Shown here: positions 1 to 8,595 of the stretch, one piece after another
How positions within the stretch are numbered: position 1 is the stretch's first letter
Layout of the letters: each line of letters opens with the position of its first letter
The notes under the pieces: generated by a model
What the model was told of the DNA's origin: nothing
What the model saw: only the letters and a program-made list of their open reading frames with translations
The model's database searches: none
From: an uncultured Rhodopila sp.
Lineage (GTDB): Bacteria > Pseudomonadota > Alphaproteobacteria > Acetobacterales > Acetobacteraceae
Direction of reading: 5' to 3'
DNA: 64,000 nucleotides
Assembly (NCBI RefSeq): GCF_903915725.1
Contig: NZ_CAIWTY010000001.1
Location: 62,001-126,000 of the forward strand
Position numbers and translations under genes: made by a program

Positions 1-460
1 CCTGCCGTTCGGCGTCCCATTCGCTATCGTTGACGCGGATTCAGTCCTCGTTACCGCCGGGACGGGCTTTTTGCCATGAAATTCACTTTACTCATCCCGG
101 GGAAACCGGATTCCCGATTTAGGCCAAACCGAGGCAATGATCAACCGTGACTGTTGCGGTACGGCACCATAAATATGGGTGGAATTTTATGAATTAAAAC
201 ACACACTAAGCAGCTGCAGGCGGACCGGAGATGCCTCGTCCGGGAACGAGAACCGCCGCATCAGCCAACAGGCGCCGATCGGCGTGCCGGACCGGCGGCC
301 AAGCCGCGGCGAATGGGACCACCTCGACGTCGGTATCGAACAAAACCAACCTGATTGTTACTATTCAGTTATCCGAAATGGTAGCGATACAACGGCGGCA
401 GGCTCTCCACACGCTGCCGCGCCGCCGTAACGCGATCGCGAGGCGCCACGCCAAACCCTG
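1..460. other. Stretch without a supportable gene
   Basis: Noncoding-looking DNA downstream of the Pol IV gene, which ends at 461 on the minus strand. Positions 90-200 are clearly richer in A/T than the rest of the window. The open frames crossing it on the plus strand are arginine/serine/alanine-rich and continue antisense into dinB, which is typical of shadow frames. I see no convincing RNA gene or terminator. Confidence 0.5.
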
Positions 461-1717
461 TCAACCCAGCGATCTGCCTCGCTTGATCGCAGCGCTGCCG
501 AATCGCTCGCGCAGCGAGTCGATCGCCGTCTGCACCGCGGCACGCCTTGGGGTCAGCGAATCGGCCAGATCGCCAAAATCCGCCATGGAACCGGCGACCA
601 GCGGGCTCGCGCCGATGCCGATGAGCCTGAACGCCGCGCCGGACGTCTCCTTCACCAGCAGCGAACGCGCCAGATCGAACATCCGGTCCGGCAATACCGT
701 CGGGCTGGGCAGCCGCGCAGCCCTGGTGCGCAGCGCGAAACGCGACGTCTTCAACTTCAGCACGACGCCACCGGCCGCGAGCTCATGCCCCCGCAAGCGC
801 ACCGCGAGTTTTTCGCATAGCCGCCACAAATGCTGCTCCAGGTCCCGCAGGTCGGACAGGTCGCGATCGAACGTCGTTTCGGCGCTGACCGACTTGGCCT
901 CGCGCGACGGATCGACGCGGCGCATGTCCTGGCCCAGCGACCGCCGCACCAGGCCCGGCCCGTCATCGCCCAATTTTCGCAGCGCCTCCCGGTCCGGCAG
1001 CACCTGCAATTGGCCCAGCCGGGTGATACCCATGCCCTCCAGTCTGTTCGCCTGCGCCGCACCAATGCCCGGCAGCAGCCGCACCGGCTCGGGCGCCAGC
1101 AGCGCCGCGGCTTCCCCGGCATCTATAATACTGAATCCGCGCGGCTTGCCCCTCCCCGCGGCGATCTTCGCCAGCAGCCGGTTGGCCGCGAGGCCAATGG
1201 AGACGGTGATGCCGATCTGCTGCTCGACCGAGATGGCGAATCGGGCCAGCACGGCGGCGGGCGGGGCGCCATGCAGAGACTCGGTGCCCGCCAGGTCCAA
1301 CACCGCCTCATCGATCGAAAGCGGCTGCACAAGCGGCGTCAGGGTGCCCATCAAGGCCCGCACCTGACGCGAGGCTGCGGCGTATTTGGCAAAATCCGGC
1401 TTGATCACGACGGCGTCCGGGCAGGCCTTCAATGCCTTGAACATCGGCATCGCGCTCTTCACCCCCGACATGCGGGCGATGTAGCAGGCGGCGGTAACCA
1501 CCCCGCGCGTCCCGCCGCCGACGATGACCGGCCGCGACGCAAGTTCCGGCCGATGGCGTTTTTCGACGCTGGCGTAGAAGGCGTCGCAATCGACATGGGC
1601 AATGGTCAGCCGCGACAGGGACCGGTGGTGCACCAGGCGATGGCCGCCGCAGCCGGAGCAGCGCGGCCCGGGGCTGGTGTCCGCGACGAGAAAGCAGTCA
1701 CGGCACAGCGACGGCAT
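461..1717 (-). CDS. dinB: DNA polymerase IV (Y-family) with N-terminal zinc-ribbon-like extension
   Basis: Translesion DNA polymerase that extends past damaged or mismatched template. The ATG at 1717 lies one base after the stop of the upstream ROK gene, so the two look translationally linked; a longer frame from 1771 would overlap that gene by 53 nt. Residues 1-26 carry four cysteines spaced C5-x2-C8-x11-C20-x2-C23, a likely zinc ribbon. The catalytic core follows: HVDCDAFYASVE (metal-binding Asp), the YIARMSGVKSAMP finger region and the PLSIDEAVLDL motif (catalytic Asp-Glu). Helix-hairpin-helix residues (LLPGIGAAQANRL) and a little-finger domain come next. Length about 418 residues, longer than E. 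coli Pol IV (about 350) mainly because of both termini. Confidence 0.93.
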   Translation of the reverse strand: MPSLCRDCFLVADTSPGPRCSGCGGHRLVHHRSLSRLTIAHVDCDAFYASVEKRHRPELASRPVIVGGGTRGVVTAACYIARMSGVKSAMPMFKALKACPDAVVIKPDFAKYAAASRQVRALMGTLTPLVQPLSIDEAVLDLAGTESLHGAPPAAVLARFAISVEQQIGITVSIGLAANRLLAKIAAGRGKPRGFSIIDAGEAAALLAPEPVRLLPGIGAAQANRLEGMGITRLGQLQVLPDREALRKLGDDGPGLVRRSLGQDMRRVDPSREAKSVSAETTFDRDLSDLRDLEQHLWRLCEKLAVRLRGHELAAGGVVLKLKTSRFALRTRAARLPSPTVLPDRMFDLARSLLVKETSGAAFRLIGIGASPLVAGSMADFGDLADSLTPRRAAVQTAIDSLRERFGSAAIKRGRSLG

Positions 1718-1718
1718 C

Positions 1719-2618
1719 TCACGCCGCCGGCCACAGCCACGCCGCGCCCCGCACGCCCGACGAATCCCCATGTTTGTTGCGTAGGATCGGCGTCGCGATC
1801 ACATCGCTGAACGAGTGCCCGGGGATCAGCCGCGGCAGCTCGGTATAGAGATGCGGCATGTTCGAGATCCCGCCGCCCAGGACGATCGCGTCCGGATCCA
1901 GCACATTGATGATAACCGCCAACCCCCTTGCCAGCCGATCGGCGTGACGTTCGAGGGCGTCGATCGCGATCTGGTCGCCGGCTTCGGCACGGGCGGGAAT
2001 CCCGCTGGCGTCGAGCGCGCCGGGCCCGTCGCAGTCGCGGGCCAAAGACGGGCCGGCAAGGTAGGTCTCCAGGCAGCCATGCTGGCCGCACCAGCACAGG
2101 TTGCCGGGCACCTCCGGCCCGCGCGGCCAGGGCAGCGGGGTGTGACCCCATTCGCCGGCTATGCGGTGCGGGCCGCGGTGCACCTGTCCATGGCAGACGA
2201 TCCCGCCGCCGCAACCGGTGCCAAGGATGACGCCGAACACCATGCCGTATCCGGCGCCGGCGCCGTCGGTCGCCTCGCTGAGGGTGAAGCAATTGGCGTC
2301 GTTATCGACCCGCACTTCCCGGCCGAGCAGCTCGCTGATGTCGTGATCGAAGCGATGGCCGTTCAGGGCGATCGAATTGGCGTTTTTCACCAGGCCGGTC
2401 GCCGGGCTGATCACCCCGGGTATGCAGATTCCGACGGTGGCGCTCACGCCGAGCCGGGATTCGGCATCGCGCACCAGCCCGGCGATACCGTCCAGCGTGT
2501 CCGGATAGCCGCGCGGCGTCCGAATCCGGTGTCGCAACGCGACGGTTCCATCCGGGGCCATGACGATGATCTCGATCTTGGTGCCGCCCAGATCGATTCC
2601 GATGCGATGCTGGCTCAT
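1719..2618 (-). CDS. ROK-family sugar kinase (fructokinase / N-acetylglucosamine kinase type)
   Basis: Cytoplasmic ATP-dependent hexose kinase. The N-terminus has the phosphate-binding motif GIDLGGTKIE, followed by the sugar-binding and catalytic segment VDNDANCF. The ROK zinc signature is present around residues 155-185: a GEWGHTPL histidine and then CWCGQHGCLE. The C-terminal ATP-binding motif is AIVLGGGISN. Its 299 residues match the family norm. The overall pattern resembles the Mak/YajF-type fructokinases and NagK, but the sugar cannot be fixed from sequence alone. It is followed after one base by dinB, an odd functional pairing. Confidence 0.9.
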   Translation of the reverse strand: MSQHRIGIDLGGTKIEIIVMAPDGTVALRHRIRTPRGYPDTLDGIAGLVRDAESRLGVSATVGICIPGVISPATGLVKNANSIALNGHRFDHDISELLGREVRVDNDANCFTLSEATDGAGAGYGMVFGVILGTGCGGGIVCHGQVHRGPHRIAGEWGHTPLPWPRGPEVPGNLCWCGQHGCLETYLAGPSLARDCDGPGALDASGIPARAEAGDQIAIDALERHADRLARGLAVIINVLDPDAIVLGGGISNMPHLYTELPRLIPGHSFSDVIATPILRNKHGDSSGVRGAAWLWPAA

Positions 2619-2695
2619 GCTACTATCATGCCGGTCAAGCAGGATTGGCTCAAGCCCGTCTTGCCCAAACTCCCCGTCATAAGCATGCTGTCTGT

Positions 2696-2947
2696 ATGAG
2701 CGAGACCCTGCTGGACGTCAAAGGCATGAACTGCCCGTTGCCCGTTCTTCGGGCTAACCGGGCGTTGCGAGGCATGGCGCCGGGGGAACGTTTGCGTGTG
2801 TTGGCGACTGACAGGGCCGCCATAAGCGATTTTCAATCATTCTGTCGGGAAACTGGTCACGCGCTGCTGGCGTGGAGCGAGGAAGCTGGCATATTCAGCT
2901 TTGTGATCCGCCGCAGGGCGGATGAGCTAGAACAAAAGGGGGGCTGA
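2696..2947 (+). CDS. TusA/SirA-family sulfur-carrier-like protein
   Basis: Small cytoplasmic protein (83 residues) of the family that relays persulfide sulfur for tRNA thiolation or sulfur metabolism. It shows the signature KGMNCPLPVLRA, in which the Cys-Pro pair holds the sulfur-accepting cysteine (about residue 11), followed by the typical two-layer alpha/beta pattern. Start chosen at ATG 2696; a frame from 2645 would add a non-conserved leader overlapping the divergent ROK promoter. The stop is one base before the GTG of the HDAC-family gene, indicating an operon. The true sulfur acceptor pathway is unknown. Confidence 0.85.
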   Translation: MSETLLDVKGMNCPLPVLRANRALRGMAPGERLRVLATDRAAISDFQSFCRETGHALLAWSEEAGIFSFVIRRRADELEQKGG

Positions 2948-2948
2948 C

Positions 2949-3881
2949 GTGGCAACCGCGTTGATTACGCATCCGGCGTGCCTGGAGCATGATACGGGCC
3001 CGTACCATCCGGAAACATCGGAGCGGCTGCGGGCTGTCCTGGCGGCGCTTGAAGCGCCGGAATTCTCTGACCTGATCCGCGAATCCGCGCCGATGGCGAC
3101 GATCGAGCAACTCAGCCGCGTGCATCCGCGCGACTATGTCGAAGCGATCCTGGCGATCCATCCCGACCTCGGCGAGCCGGTGCAGATCGACGGCGACACG
3201 GTCATGAGCGCGGGCAGCGCCGAGGCGGCGGCCCGGGCCGCGGGGGGTGCCTGCATGGCGGTGGATGCCGTCATGGAGGGTTGGGCGCGTGCCGCCTTCG
3301 CCGCGGTGCGTCCGCCCGGACATCATGCGGAGCCGAACAAGCCGATGGGCTTCTGCCTGTTCAACAACGCTGCCGTCGCGGCGATGCATGCGCGCGTGCA
3401 GTGGAACGTGCCGCGCGTCGCCGTCGTCGATTTCGATGTGCATCACGGCAACGGCACCCAGGCGATGTTCGCCGCCGATGCCACGTTGTTCTACGGATCG
3501 TCACACCAGCACCCCTGCTATCCGGGCACCGGCGAAGCCTGGGAACGCGGGGTCGCCGACAACATCATCAATGTCCCGTTGCGTGCCCGCGACGGCGGCC
3601 CGGCTTTTCGTGCCGCGTGGGCCGACACGATCATCCCGGCGCTGGACATATTCAAGCCGGGGCTGCTGATCATCTCCGCGGGCTTCGACGCGCATATAGC
3701 AGATCCGCTGGCGCAGTTGCGGGTCGAGACGGTGGATTACGCCTGGCTAACCGACCAGCTCGTCGGCGTCGCCGATCGGCATTGCGGCGGGCGGGTGGTT
3801 TCGGTTTTGGAAGGGGGCTATGACCTGAATGCGCTGGCGGCCGCGAGCTCGGTCCATGTCCGCAGCCTGATGCGCGTGTAG
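2949..3881 (+). CDS. Histone deacetylase family protein (acetylpolyamine / acetoin-utilisation type amidohydrolase)
   Basis: Zinc-dependent deacetylase of the arginase/deacetylase fold. Seen in order: RPPGHHAEPNKPMGFCLFNN with the paired active-site histidines, VVDFDVHHGNGTQ with the Zn-binding Asp and His, SAGFDAHIADPL with the second Zn-binding Asp, and the C-terminal VLEGGYDLNAL loop. Length 310 residues is normal. It starts at GTG 2949 behind a G-rich Shine-Dalgarno. Substrates in bacteria of this group are usually acetylated polyamines or unknown small amides, so 'histone' is only the family name. It stands between tusA-like and xseB genes, the latter being a common neighbour in alphaproteobacteria. 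Confidence 0.9.
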   Translation: MATALITHPACLEHDTGPYHPETSERLRAVLAALEAPEFSDLIRESAPMATIEQLSRVHPRDYVEAILAIHPDLGEPVQIDGDTVMSAGSAEAAARAAGGACMAVDAVMEGWARAAFAAVRPPGHHAEPNKPMGFCLFNNAAVAAMHARVQWNVPRVAVVDFDVHHGNGTQAMFAADATLFYGSSHQHPCYPGTGEAWERGVADNIINVPLRARDGGPAFRAAWADTIIPALDIFKPGLLIISAGFDAHIADPLAQLRVETVDYAWLTDQLVGVADRHCGGRVVSVLEGGYDLNALAAASSVHVRSLMRV

Positions 3882-3893
3882 GAAAGGCTCGCT

Positions 3894-4136
3894 ATGCCGG
3901 ATGCCACGCCCGACGATGTCGGTCAGCTCTCGTTCGAGGATGCGCTGGCGGAGCTCGACCAGATCGTGCGCGGGCTGGAGGGCGGGACGCTCAAGCTGGA
4001 TGCCGCGGTGCAGGCGTTCGAGCGCGGCGTGAAACTGCGCCGGCATTGCGAGGCGAAGTTGGCGGAGGTCGAAGCGCGGGTCGAAGCACTGGTGCAGCGT
4101 TCCGACGGGTCGCTCGCCACACGGCCGCTGGAGTAG
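3894..4136 (+). CDS. xseB: Exodeoxyribonuclease VII small subunit
   Basis: Non-catalytic helical subunit that packs around XseA to form exonuclease VII, which degrades single-stranded DNA. The 80-residue frame has the family signature LSFEDALAELDQIVRGLE near residues 9-26 and a long amphipathic helix (LDAAVQAFERGVKL). It sits 12 bases after the deacetylase stop and 16 bases before tlyA. In many alphaproteobacteria ispA and dxs lie between xseB and tlyA; they are absent here. No xseA is in the window. Confidence 0.95.
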   Translation: MPDATPDDVGQLSFEDALAELDQIVRGLEGGTLKLDAAVQAFERGVKLRRHCEAKLAEVEARVEALVQRSDGSLATRPLE

Positions 4137-4152
4137 CCCGGAGTCCGGTGCG

Positions 4153-4908
4153 GTGAAACAGCGGGCGGACCAGATGCTGGTCGAGCGCGGCCTGGCCGAG
4201 AGCCGCACCCGCGCGCAGGCATTAATCCTGGCAGGCAAGGTGTTCTCCGGAGAGCGGCGGGTCGCCAAGTCAGGCGACATGCTGGCTGAGGCAGCGCCCC
4301 TGGAGGTGCGGGGACAGGATCATCCCTGGGTGTCGCGCGGCGGATTGAAGCTTGCGCATGGCCTGGCGCATTTTGGTTTCTCGCCCGCCGGGCGCGTCTG
4401 CCTGGATGTCGGCGCTTCCACGGGCGGCTTTACGGATGTGCTGCTAACCAACGGTGCGGCGAAGGTGCATGCGGTGGATGTCGGACACGGGCAACTGGCG
4501 TGGAAGCTGCGCTGCGACGACCGGGTCGTGGTGCATGAGAAAACCAACGCACGCTATCTGGACCGGGCGCAAATCCCTGATCCGATCGAGGTCCTGGTTT
4601 GCGACGCGAGCTTTATCGGCCTGTCCACCGTGCTGCCGGCCGCGCTCGGCCTTTGCGTCCCCGGTTCCTGGGCGGTCGCGCTGATCAAGCCGCAATTTGA
4701 AGCCGGCGCCGCGGCGGTCGGCAACAAGGGCGTCGTGCGCGATCCGGCCGTGCATCGTGAAGTCTGTGAACGGGTCGCCGCCTGGTGGGGCGGCCGTCCC
4801 GGCTGGACAGTGGTGGGAATCGAAGACAGTCCGATCACCGGTCCGGAAGGCAATCGCGAGTTCCTGCTCGGCGCGCGTCTTGGCACGACGATCAGTACAG
4901 TCCCATGA
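4153..4908 (+). CDS. tlyA: TlyA-family 16S/23S rRNA 2'-O-methyltransferase (hemolysin A family)
   Basis: S4-domain RNA methyltransferase of the TlyA/FtsJ fold, acting on ribosomal RNA; the 'hemolysin' name is historical. Residues about 1-60 form the S4 RNA-binding domain (RADQMLVERGLAESRTRAQ). The SAM-binding motif CLDVGASTGGFTDVLL follows at about 80-95, then the catalytic segments VCDASFIGLS and IKPQFEAG. The GTG start at 4153 is used because no earlier in-frame start fits between xseB and the S4 domain. At 251 residues it is a normal family member and the last gene of the tusA-like/HDAC/xseB/tlyA run. Confidence 0.92.
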   Translation: MKQRADQMLVERGLAESRTRAQALILAGKVFSGERRVAKSGDMLAEAAPLEVRGQDHPWVSRGGLKLAHGLAHFGFSPAGRVCLDVGASTGGFTDVLLTNGAAKVHAVDVGHGQLAWKLRCDDRVVVHEKTNARYLDRAQIPDPIEVLVCDASFIGLSTVLPAALGLCVPGSWAVALIKPQFEAGAAAVGNKGVVRDPAVHREVCERVAAWWGGRPGWTVVGIEDSPITGPEGNREFLLGARLGTTISTVP

Positions 4909-4971
4909 ATAGACTCGACGCGGACACAATGCGTCGCCCCGCAACTGCTCCTTTAACGCGACGCAGCCTGC

Positions 4972-5241
4972 CTAGACTGCCTTTTTCAACACAGGAGAGG
5001 CTTTGAACCGAACGGTTTTACCGGCCTTTACTTTGATGGATTCACCGGTCCGAGGGTTCAGCGCCTTTCGGGCCTTGGTCTTGCGAACGGTGAACGTGCC
5101 GAAACTTGGAAGCGTAAACTTCCCGGTCCGCTTCATCTCCTTCACGATGGCATCGATCAGCTCATTGGTCGCGCGGTTCGCCGCGGCGCCGGTCACTTCA
5201 GTCGATTGCTGAATGACGCGGGAGATAAACGCCTTTGACAT
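4972..5241 (-). CDS. HU-family DNA-binding protein
   Basis: Small basic nucleoid protein (89 residues) that bends DNA as a dimer. The beta-arm signature TLPSFGTFTVRKTKARKALNPRTGE is visible, with the conserved Pro-Arg pair. Start at ATG 5241 (MSKAFISRV), preceded on the minus strand by AAGGAAC as Shine-Dalgarno; an upstream in-frame ATG at 5292 would add a non-family leader. It is monocistronic and convergent with tlyA. Which HU paralog it is cannot be told. A second HU with a long tail lies at 44986. Confidence 0.93.
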   Translation of the reverse strand: MSKAFISRVIQQSTEVTGAAANRATNELIDAIVKEMKRTGKFTLPSFGTFTVRKTKARKALNPRTGESIKVKAGKTVRFKASPVLKKAV

Positions 5242-5876
5242 CCAAGTTCCTTGTGATTTCGAGACCAAAAAATGCATTGATCCCCTTAACAAACCTGTTT
5301 GTGCTCCAACTCAGCATGATTCGTCAACAAATTTACGATTACAGAAATGAATAAGGCGCCGATGCCTCAAGCAGAGTTGATCGGCCGGGGTGTTTTCCCT
5401 GCTTGGCGCTGAAACGGACCCCAGGGACCCTATTTGTCCGGGAACCAGCAACGAATTAACGTGCCCAAGCTGGAGTGACCGCTGCGGGTGCCGGATAACG
5501 ACGGCCGCCGGTTATTATGCCAGTCCACCGTGACAGCGACTCTCCCGGCCGCGCCACCCCGTCATGCCGACGGAGGCGGCATCCACACCTTCTGCCTCTC
5601 CAAAGCAAGGCGTGGATGGCCTGCCTTCGCCCGCCATGACGGAATCAACTGCCGTGCCTAAGCGTCAATCTCAATGCGGCCTGGTACTATCTGTATTCAT
5701 GGGGACGGCGGGGACACGCTCGCGTTCGAGGCCCCGGCGCCGGGAAATCTGCCCCGGGAAATGCCGGCAAACCGGCACGGGTATTAAAAAGCGCCGGCAC
5801 GCACTCACCGAACGCCGCTGCCTGCACCGTGCCCGCGCGTCGCCTCCGCCCCGAAGGCCGAGGGGCTGGAACGCGG
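5242..5876. other. Intergenic stretch containing one dispersed palindromic repeat
   Basis: About 635 bases upstream of the HU gene. Positions 5290-5350 are comparatively A/T-rich and probably hold the HU promoter. The rest has only low-complexity open frames rich in Arg/Pro. A copy of the window's dispersed inverted repeat sits at 5561-5640 (listed separately). Confidence 0.5.
5561..5640. repeat. Degenerate copy of dispersed palindromic intergenic repeat
   Basis: An imperfect inverted repeat opening with gtcatgccgacggaggcggc and closing with cgcccgccatgac, with inner arms atccacacctt / aaggcgtggat. It has the same architecture (gtcatg...ccatccac...gtggatgg...catgac) as the copies at 31296-31389 and 48412-48498, with more substitutions. 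Confidence 0.7.
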
Positions 5877-6053
5877 TTACCGGGCGGCCAGCCGGGGCGA
5901 TCCCTTGGAGCCGGGCCGATCGGCTGCGGTGGCCTCTGGCCGGGAGACTTCGGCAAGCAGGCACCAGACCCGATCCGGCTGCATCGGCGCGTCCGGGTCG
6001 TTCAATAGCCGATCGAGTTCATCCAGTTTGCGGCTGTATTCGGCACCCGTCAT
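5877..6053 (-). CDS. Small uncharacterised protein (58 residues)
   Basis: The short frame begins MTGAEYSRKLDELDRLLNDP, an acidic/leucine-patterned helix followed by QPDRVWCLLAEVSR, a composition unlike the Arg/Pro-rich shadow frames around it. The ATG at 6053 has a good Shine-Dalgarno (GAGGGG, five bases before). The last 15 residues look unstructured. I do not recognise a family. It lies about 100 bases downstream of the 405-residue unknown on the same strand and may be co-transcribed with it. Confidence 0.6.
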   Translation of the reverse strand: MTGAEYSRKLDELDRLLNDPDAPMQPDRVWCLLAEVSRPEATAADRPGSKGSPRLAAR

Positions 6054-6153
6054 ATTCACCCCTCAACGACAACCCAACCGCGGGCACGCGGCGTGGTCAC
6101 AACCCGTTTGCGGATATGAGGTGCTATCCCGCCCCGCGGGGGCGATTCCCTGA

Positions 6154-7371
6154 TCAAACCGACGACATCACCGCCGGGGCGAGCGCCGCCATCCCGGCCG
6201 CCGGATGACCGGGATTGCGGAACCGCAGTTCTCCGCCCGGTGCGGCATCGGGTTCGCCAAGGCCAAACAACTCCAGGCGGGATATGAAGGTTACCGCGAC
6301 CACGGGACGCGCTTCCGGGTTGGTCATGAACTGACGAGCCTCGCCCTCCAGCTCAAGCCGTTCGCGTAGCCCTCGCCATTCCAGCCGGTCGGTGTCCTCG
6401 ACAAACATCGACAGGATGCCCGGCCGCTCGCCGGTCAGGCGGACCGGGGCGATCGCCGCGAGGCGGCGGCGGATGGCGATCGCGACCTCATTCTCCTGCC
6501 CGGCCCGTGCCGCCATCGCAAAGACGCCGCCGCCCGCGGTGGTGACGGACAAATGCGCCTCCGGCCCGAATTCGCGGCGCAGGGACGACATCAGTCCCAT
6601 ATCCTCAGCCTGCGCGCCAGCCAGCAACAGCGGATCGAGTCGCAATACGATCGCCTCGTCGTGATCCTGGCGCGACTTCGTCTCCAGCATCGCGCGGATG
6701 CGCTGGTGCAGATTGGCGAGTGTCTCGCTGCCGGGATCCGATTCGTGCAGGCCGCCGCGCAATCCACCGGGCAGCGTCATTTTCAGCAGGTAGCGGCCAG
6801 GATGCGCCTCAAGCCAGGTTTGCAGGTCAGGATCGATCCGGTCCGCCAGCCTGAACCAGGCACCGCGATGGACGCCGCGGCCTTCCTCGGCGGTGACGAC
6901 ATCGCACGCCACCTCGGCTTCGATCGTGTCGCGGGTCAGCAGGAGGTCATGCGGCGTATCATCTTCCAAGCCGGTGAAGCTGACCTCGAACCCGCGCGAA
7001 CGCTGTAGCATGGCCGAACGAATCAGGTGAAACACCGGGATCAGGGTGTTGGATTCGCTCAGGCCGATGCGAAGCTGCTCGACCAGGCGATCCCGGCCCC
7101 GGCGGGTCAGATCCGCCGCTATCAATGGGATTTCGCGCGCGATGTCGCCCAGCAGCGCCTCGGTGACCGATGGCGGGGCATCCGGCTGACGCCGCAGCTT
7201 CTCAAGGCTCAGTTCAAGAATATGCCGCTGACGGATGGCCTGGCTCGCACGCGGTCCCGCTGCCGCGAGGTCGCGGATTTCAGCAAGCCGCTCACGCCAG
7301 CGTTTGCCGCCGACGAGGCTGACAAAAGGCTCAATCATCGGTGCGAAAGGGGGCGCCAACAGCATTGTCAT
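6154..7371 (-). CDS. Uncharacterised 405-residue protein
   Basis: A good coding frame with balanced composition and no signal peptide or membrane segment. The N-terminal third is helical and charged (residues 20-125). The middle has FEVSFTGLEDDTPHDLLLTRDTIEAEVACDVV, with regularly spaced acidic residues and an EAEVACD strand that faintly recalls the acidic/strand core of nuclease-like folds. No lysine partner is clear, so I do not assign an activity. The C-terminal half alternates strands and helices (AHLSVTTAGGGVFAMAARAG). There is no strong Shine-Dalgarno; ATG 7371 or ATG 7338 could be the start. It stands alone between aroC and a small gene. Confidence 0.75.
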   Translation of the reverse strand: MTMLLAPPFAPMIEPFVSLVGGKRWRERLAEIRDLAAAGPRASQAIRQRHILELSLEKLRRQPDAPPSVTEALLGDIAREIPLIAADLTRRGRDRLVEQLRIGLSESNTLIPVFHLIRSAMLQRSRGFEVSFTGLEDDTPHDLLLTRDTIEAEVACDVVTAEEGRGVHRGAWFRLADRIDPDLQTWLEAHPGRYLLKMTLPGGLRGGLHESDPGSETLANLHQRIRAMLETKSRQDHDEAIVLRLDPLLLAGAQAEDMGLMSSLRREFGPEAHLSVTTAGGGVFAMAARAGQENEVAIAIRRRLAAIAPVRLTGERPGILSMFVEDTDRLEWRGLRERLELEGEARQFMTNPEARPVVAVTFISRLELFGLGEPDAAPGGELRFRNPGHPAAGMAALAPAVMSSV

Positions 7372-7477
7372 CAGATTTCATCACAACAAGGAAACATCCA
7401 TTGAGACGCACAAATTCCCGACCGTCAAGCTTGGTTATTGCAAAAAATCGCTAACGCCTGCGCGAGCGAAGCGGCGG

Positions 7478-8581
7478 TCAGTTGCGTGGCAGCCGCGCGC
7501 TGGTTGGTGCATCCGGATTCTGCGCCCGGTGGCGCATCAGATGATCCGCCAGAACGCACGCGACCATCGCCTCACCTACCGGCACCGCGCGAATTCCGAC
7601 GCAGGGATCGTGCCGGCCTTTCGTAACGACGTCGATGTCATGGCCGGAGCGATCGACCGACTGACGCGGCGACAGGATCGAACTCGTCGGCTTGACCGCG
7701 AACCGCGCCACGATCGGCTGGCCGGACGAGATGCCGCCCAGGATACCGCCGGCATGGTTGGAGCCGAACTCCACCATTCCGTCGCGCATCCGCATCTCGT
7801 CGGCATTCTCCTCCCCGGACAGGGCGGCGGTGGCGAAACCGTCGCCGATTTCCACGCCCTTGACGGCGTTGATCGACATCAGCGCGCCGGCGATATCGGC
7901 GTCGAGCTTGCCGTATATCGGCGCACCGAGACCGGGCGGCACGCCTTCGGCCGTGACCTCGATCACCGCGCCGGCCGAGGATCCGGACTTGCGCACCCCC
8001 GACAGGAAGGTTTCCCAGATCCGCGCCGCATCGGCATCCGGGCAGAAGAACGGATTCTCATCGATCTGGTCCCAGTCCCAGCGGGACCGCTCGATCCGGT
8101 GCGGGCCGATCTGTATCAGTACGCCTCGGATGATGACCTTTGGCCCAAGAACCTTGCGGGCAACGGCGCCGGCCGCCACGCGCATCGCGGTTTCGCGGGC
8201 GGAGGAGCGGCCGCCGCCCCGGTAGTCGCGGATGCCGTACTTCAGATCATACGTCAGATCGGCGTGGCCCGGCCGGAACTGCGTCGAGATCGCGGCATAG
8301 TCGCGAGACCGCTGGTCCTGGTTTTCGATGACCAGGCTTATCGGCGTACCTGTGGTCAGACCCTCGAACACGCCGGACAGGATGCGGACCTGGTCGGGTT
8401 CCTGCCGCTGGGTGGTGAACTTCGACTGGCCCGGCCGCCGCTTATCCAGCCAGGGCTGGATATCGGCCTCGGTCAGCGGCAGCAGCGGCGGGCAACCATC
8501 CACCACGCAGCCGATCGACGGACCGTGGCTCTCGCCCCACGTGGTAACCCGGAACAGATGGCCGAAGCTGTTATGCGACAT
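7478..8581 (-). CDS. aroC: Chorismate synthase
   Basis: Last step of the shikimate pathway: anti-1,4 elimination of phosphate from EPSP to give chorismate, using reduced FMN. The 367 residues carry the three classic signatures: [17 protein letters not shown] (residues about 13-29), [29 protein letters not shown] (about 100-130) and the C-terminal [17 protein letters not shown]. It starts 14 bases after the fabI stop, so fabI-aroC look co-transcribed, an association often seen in alphaproteobacteria. Confidence 0.97.
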   Translation of the reverse strand: MSHNSFGHLFRVTTWGESHGPSIGCVVDGCPPLLPLTEADIQPWLDKRRPGQSKFTTQRQEPDQVRILSGVFEGLTTGTPISLVIENQDQRSRDYAAISTQFRPGHADLTYDLKYGIRDYRGGGRSSARETAMRVAAGAVARKVLGPKVIIRGVLIQIGPHRIERSRWDWDQIDENPFFCPDADAARIWETFLSGVRKSGSSAGAVIEVTAEGVPPGLGAPIYGKLDADIAGALMSINAVKGVEIGDGFATAALSGEENADEMRMRDGMVEFGSNHAGGILGGISSGQPIVARFAVKPTSSILSPRQSVDRSGHDIDVVTKGRHDPCVGIRAVPVGEAMVACVLADHLMRHRAQNPDAPTSARLPRN

Positions 8582-8595
8582 GACGCCTTATGCCA

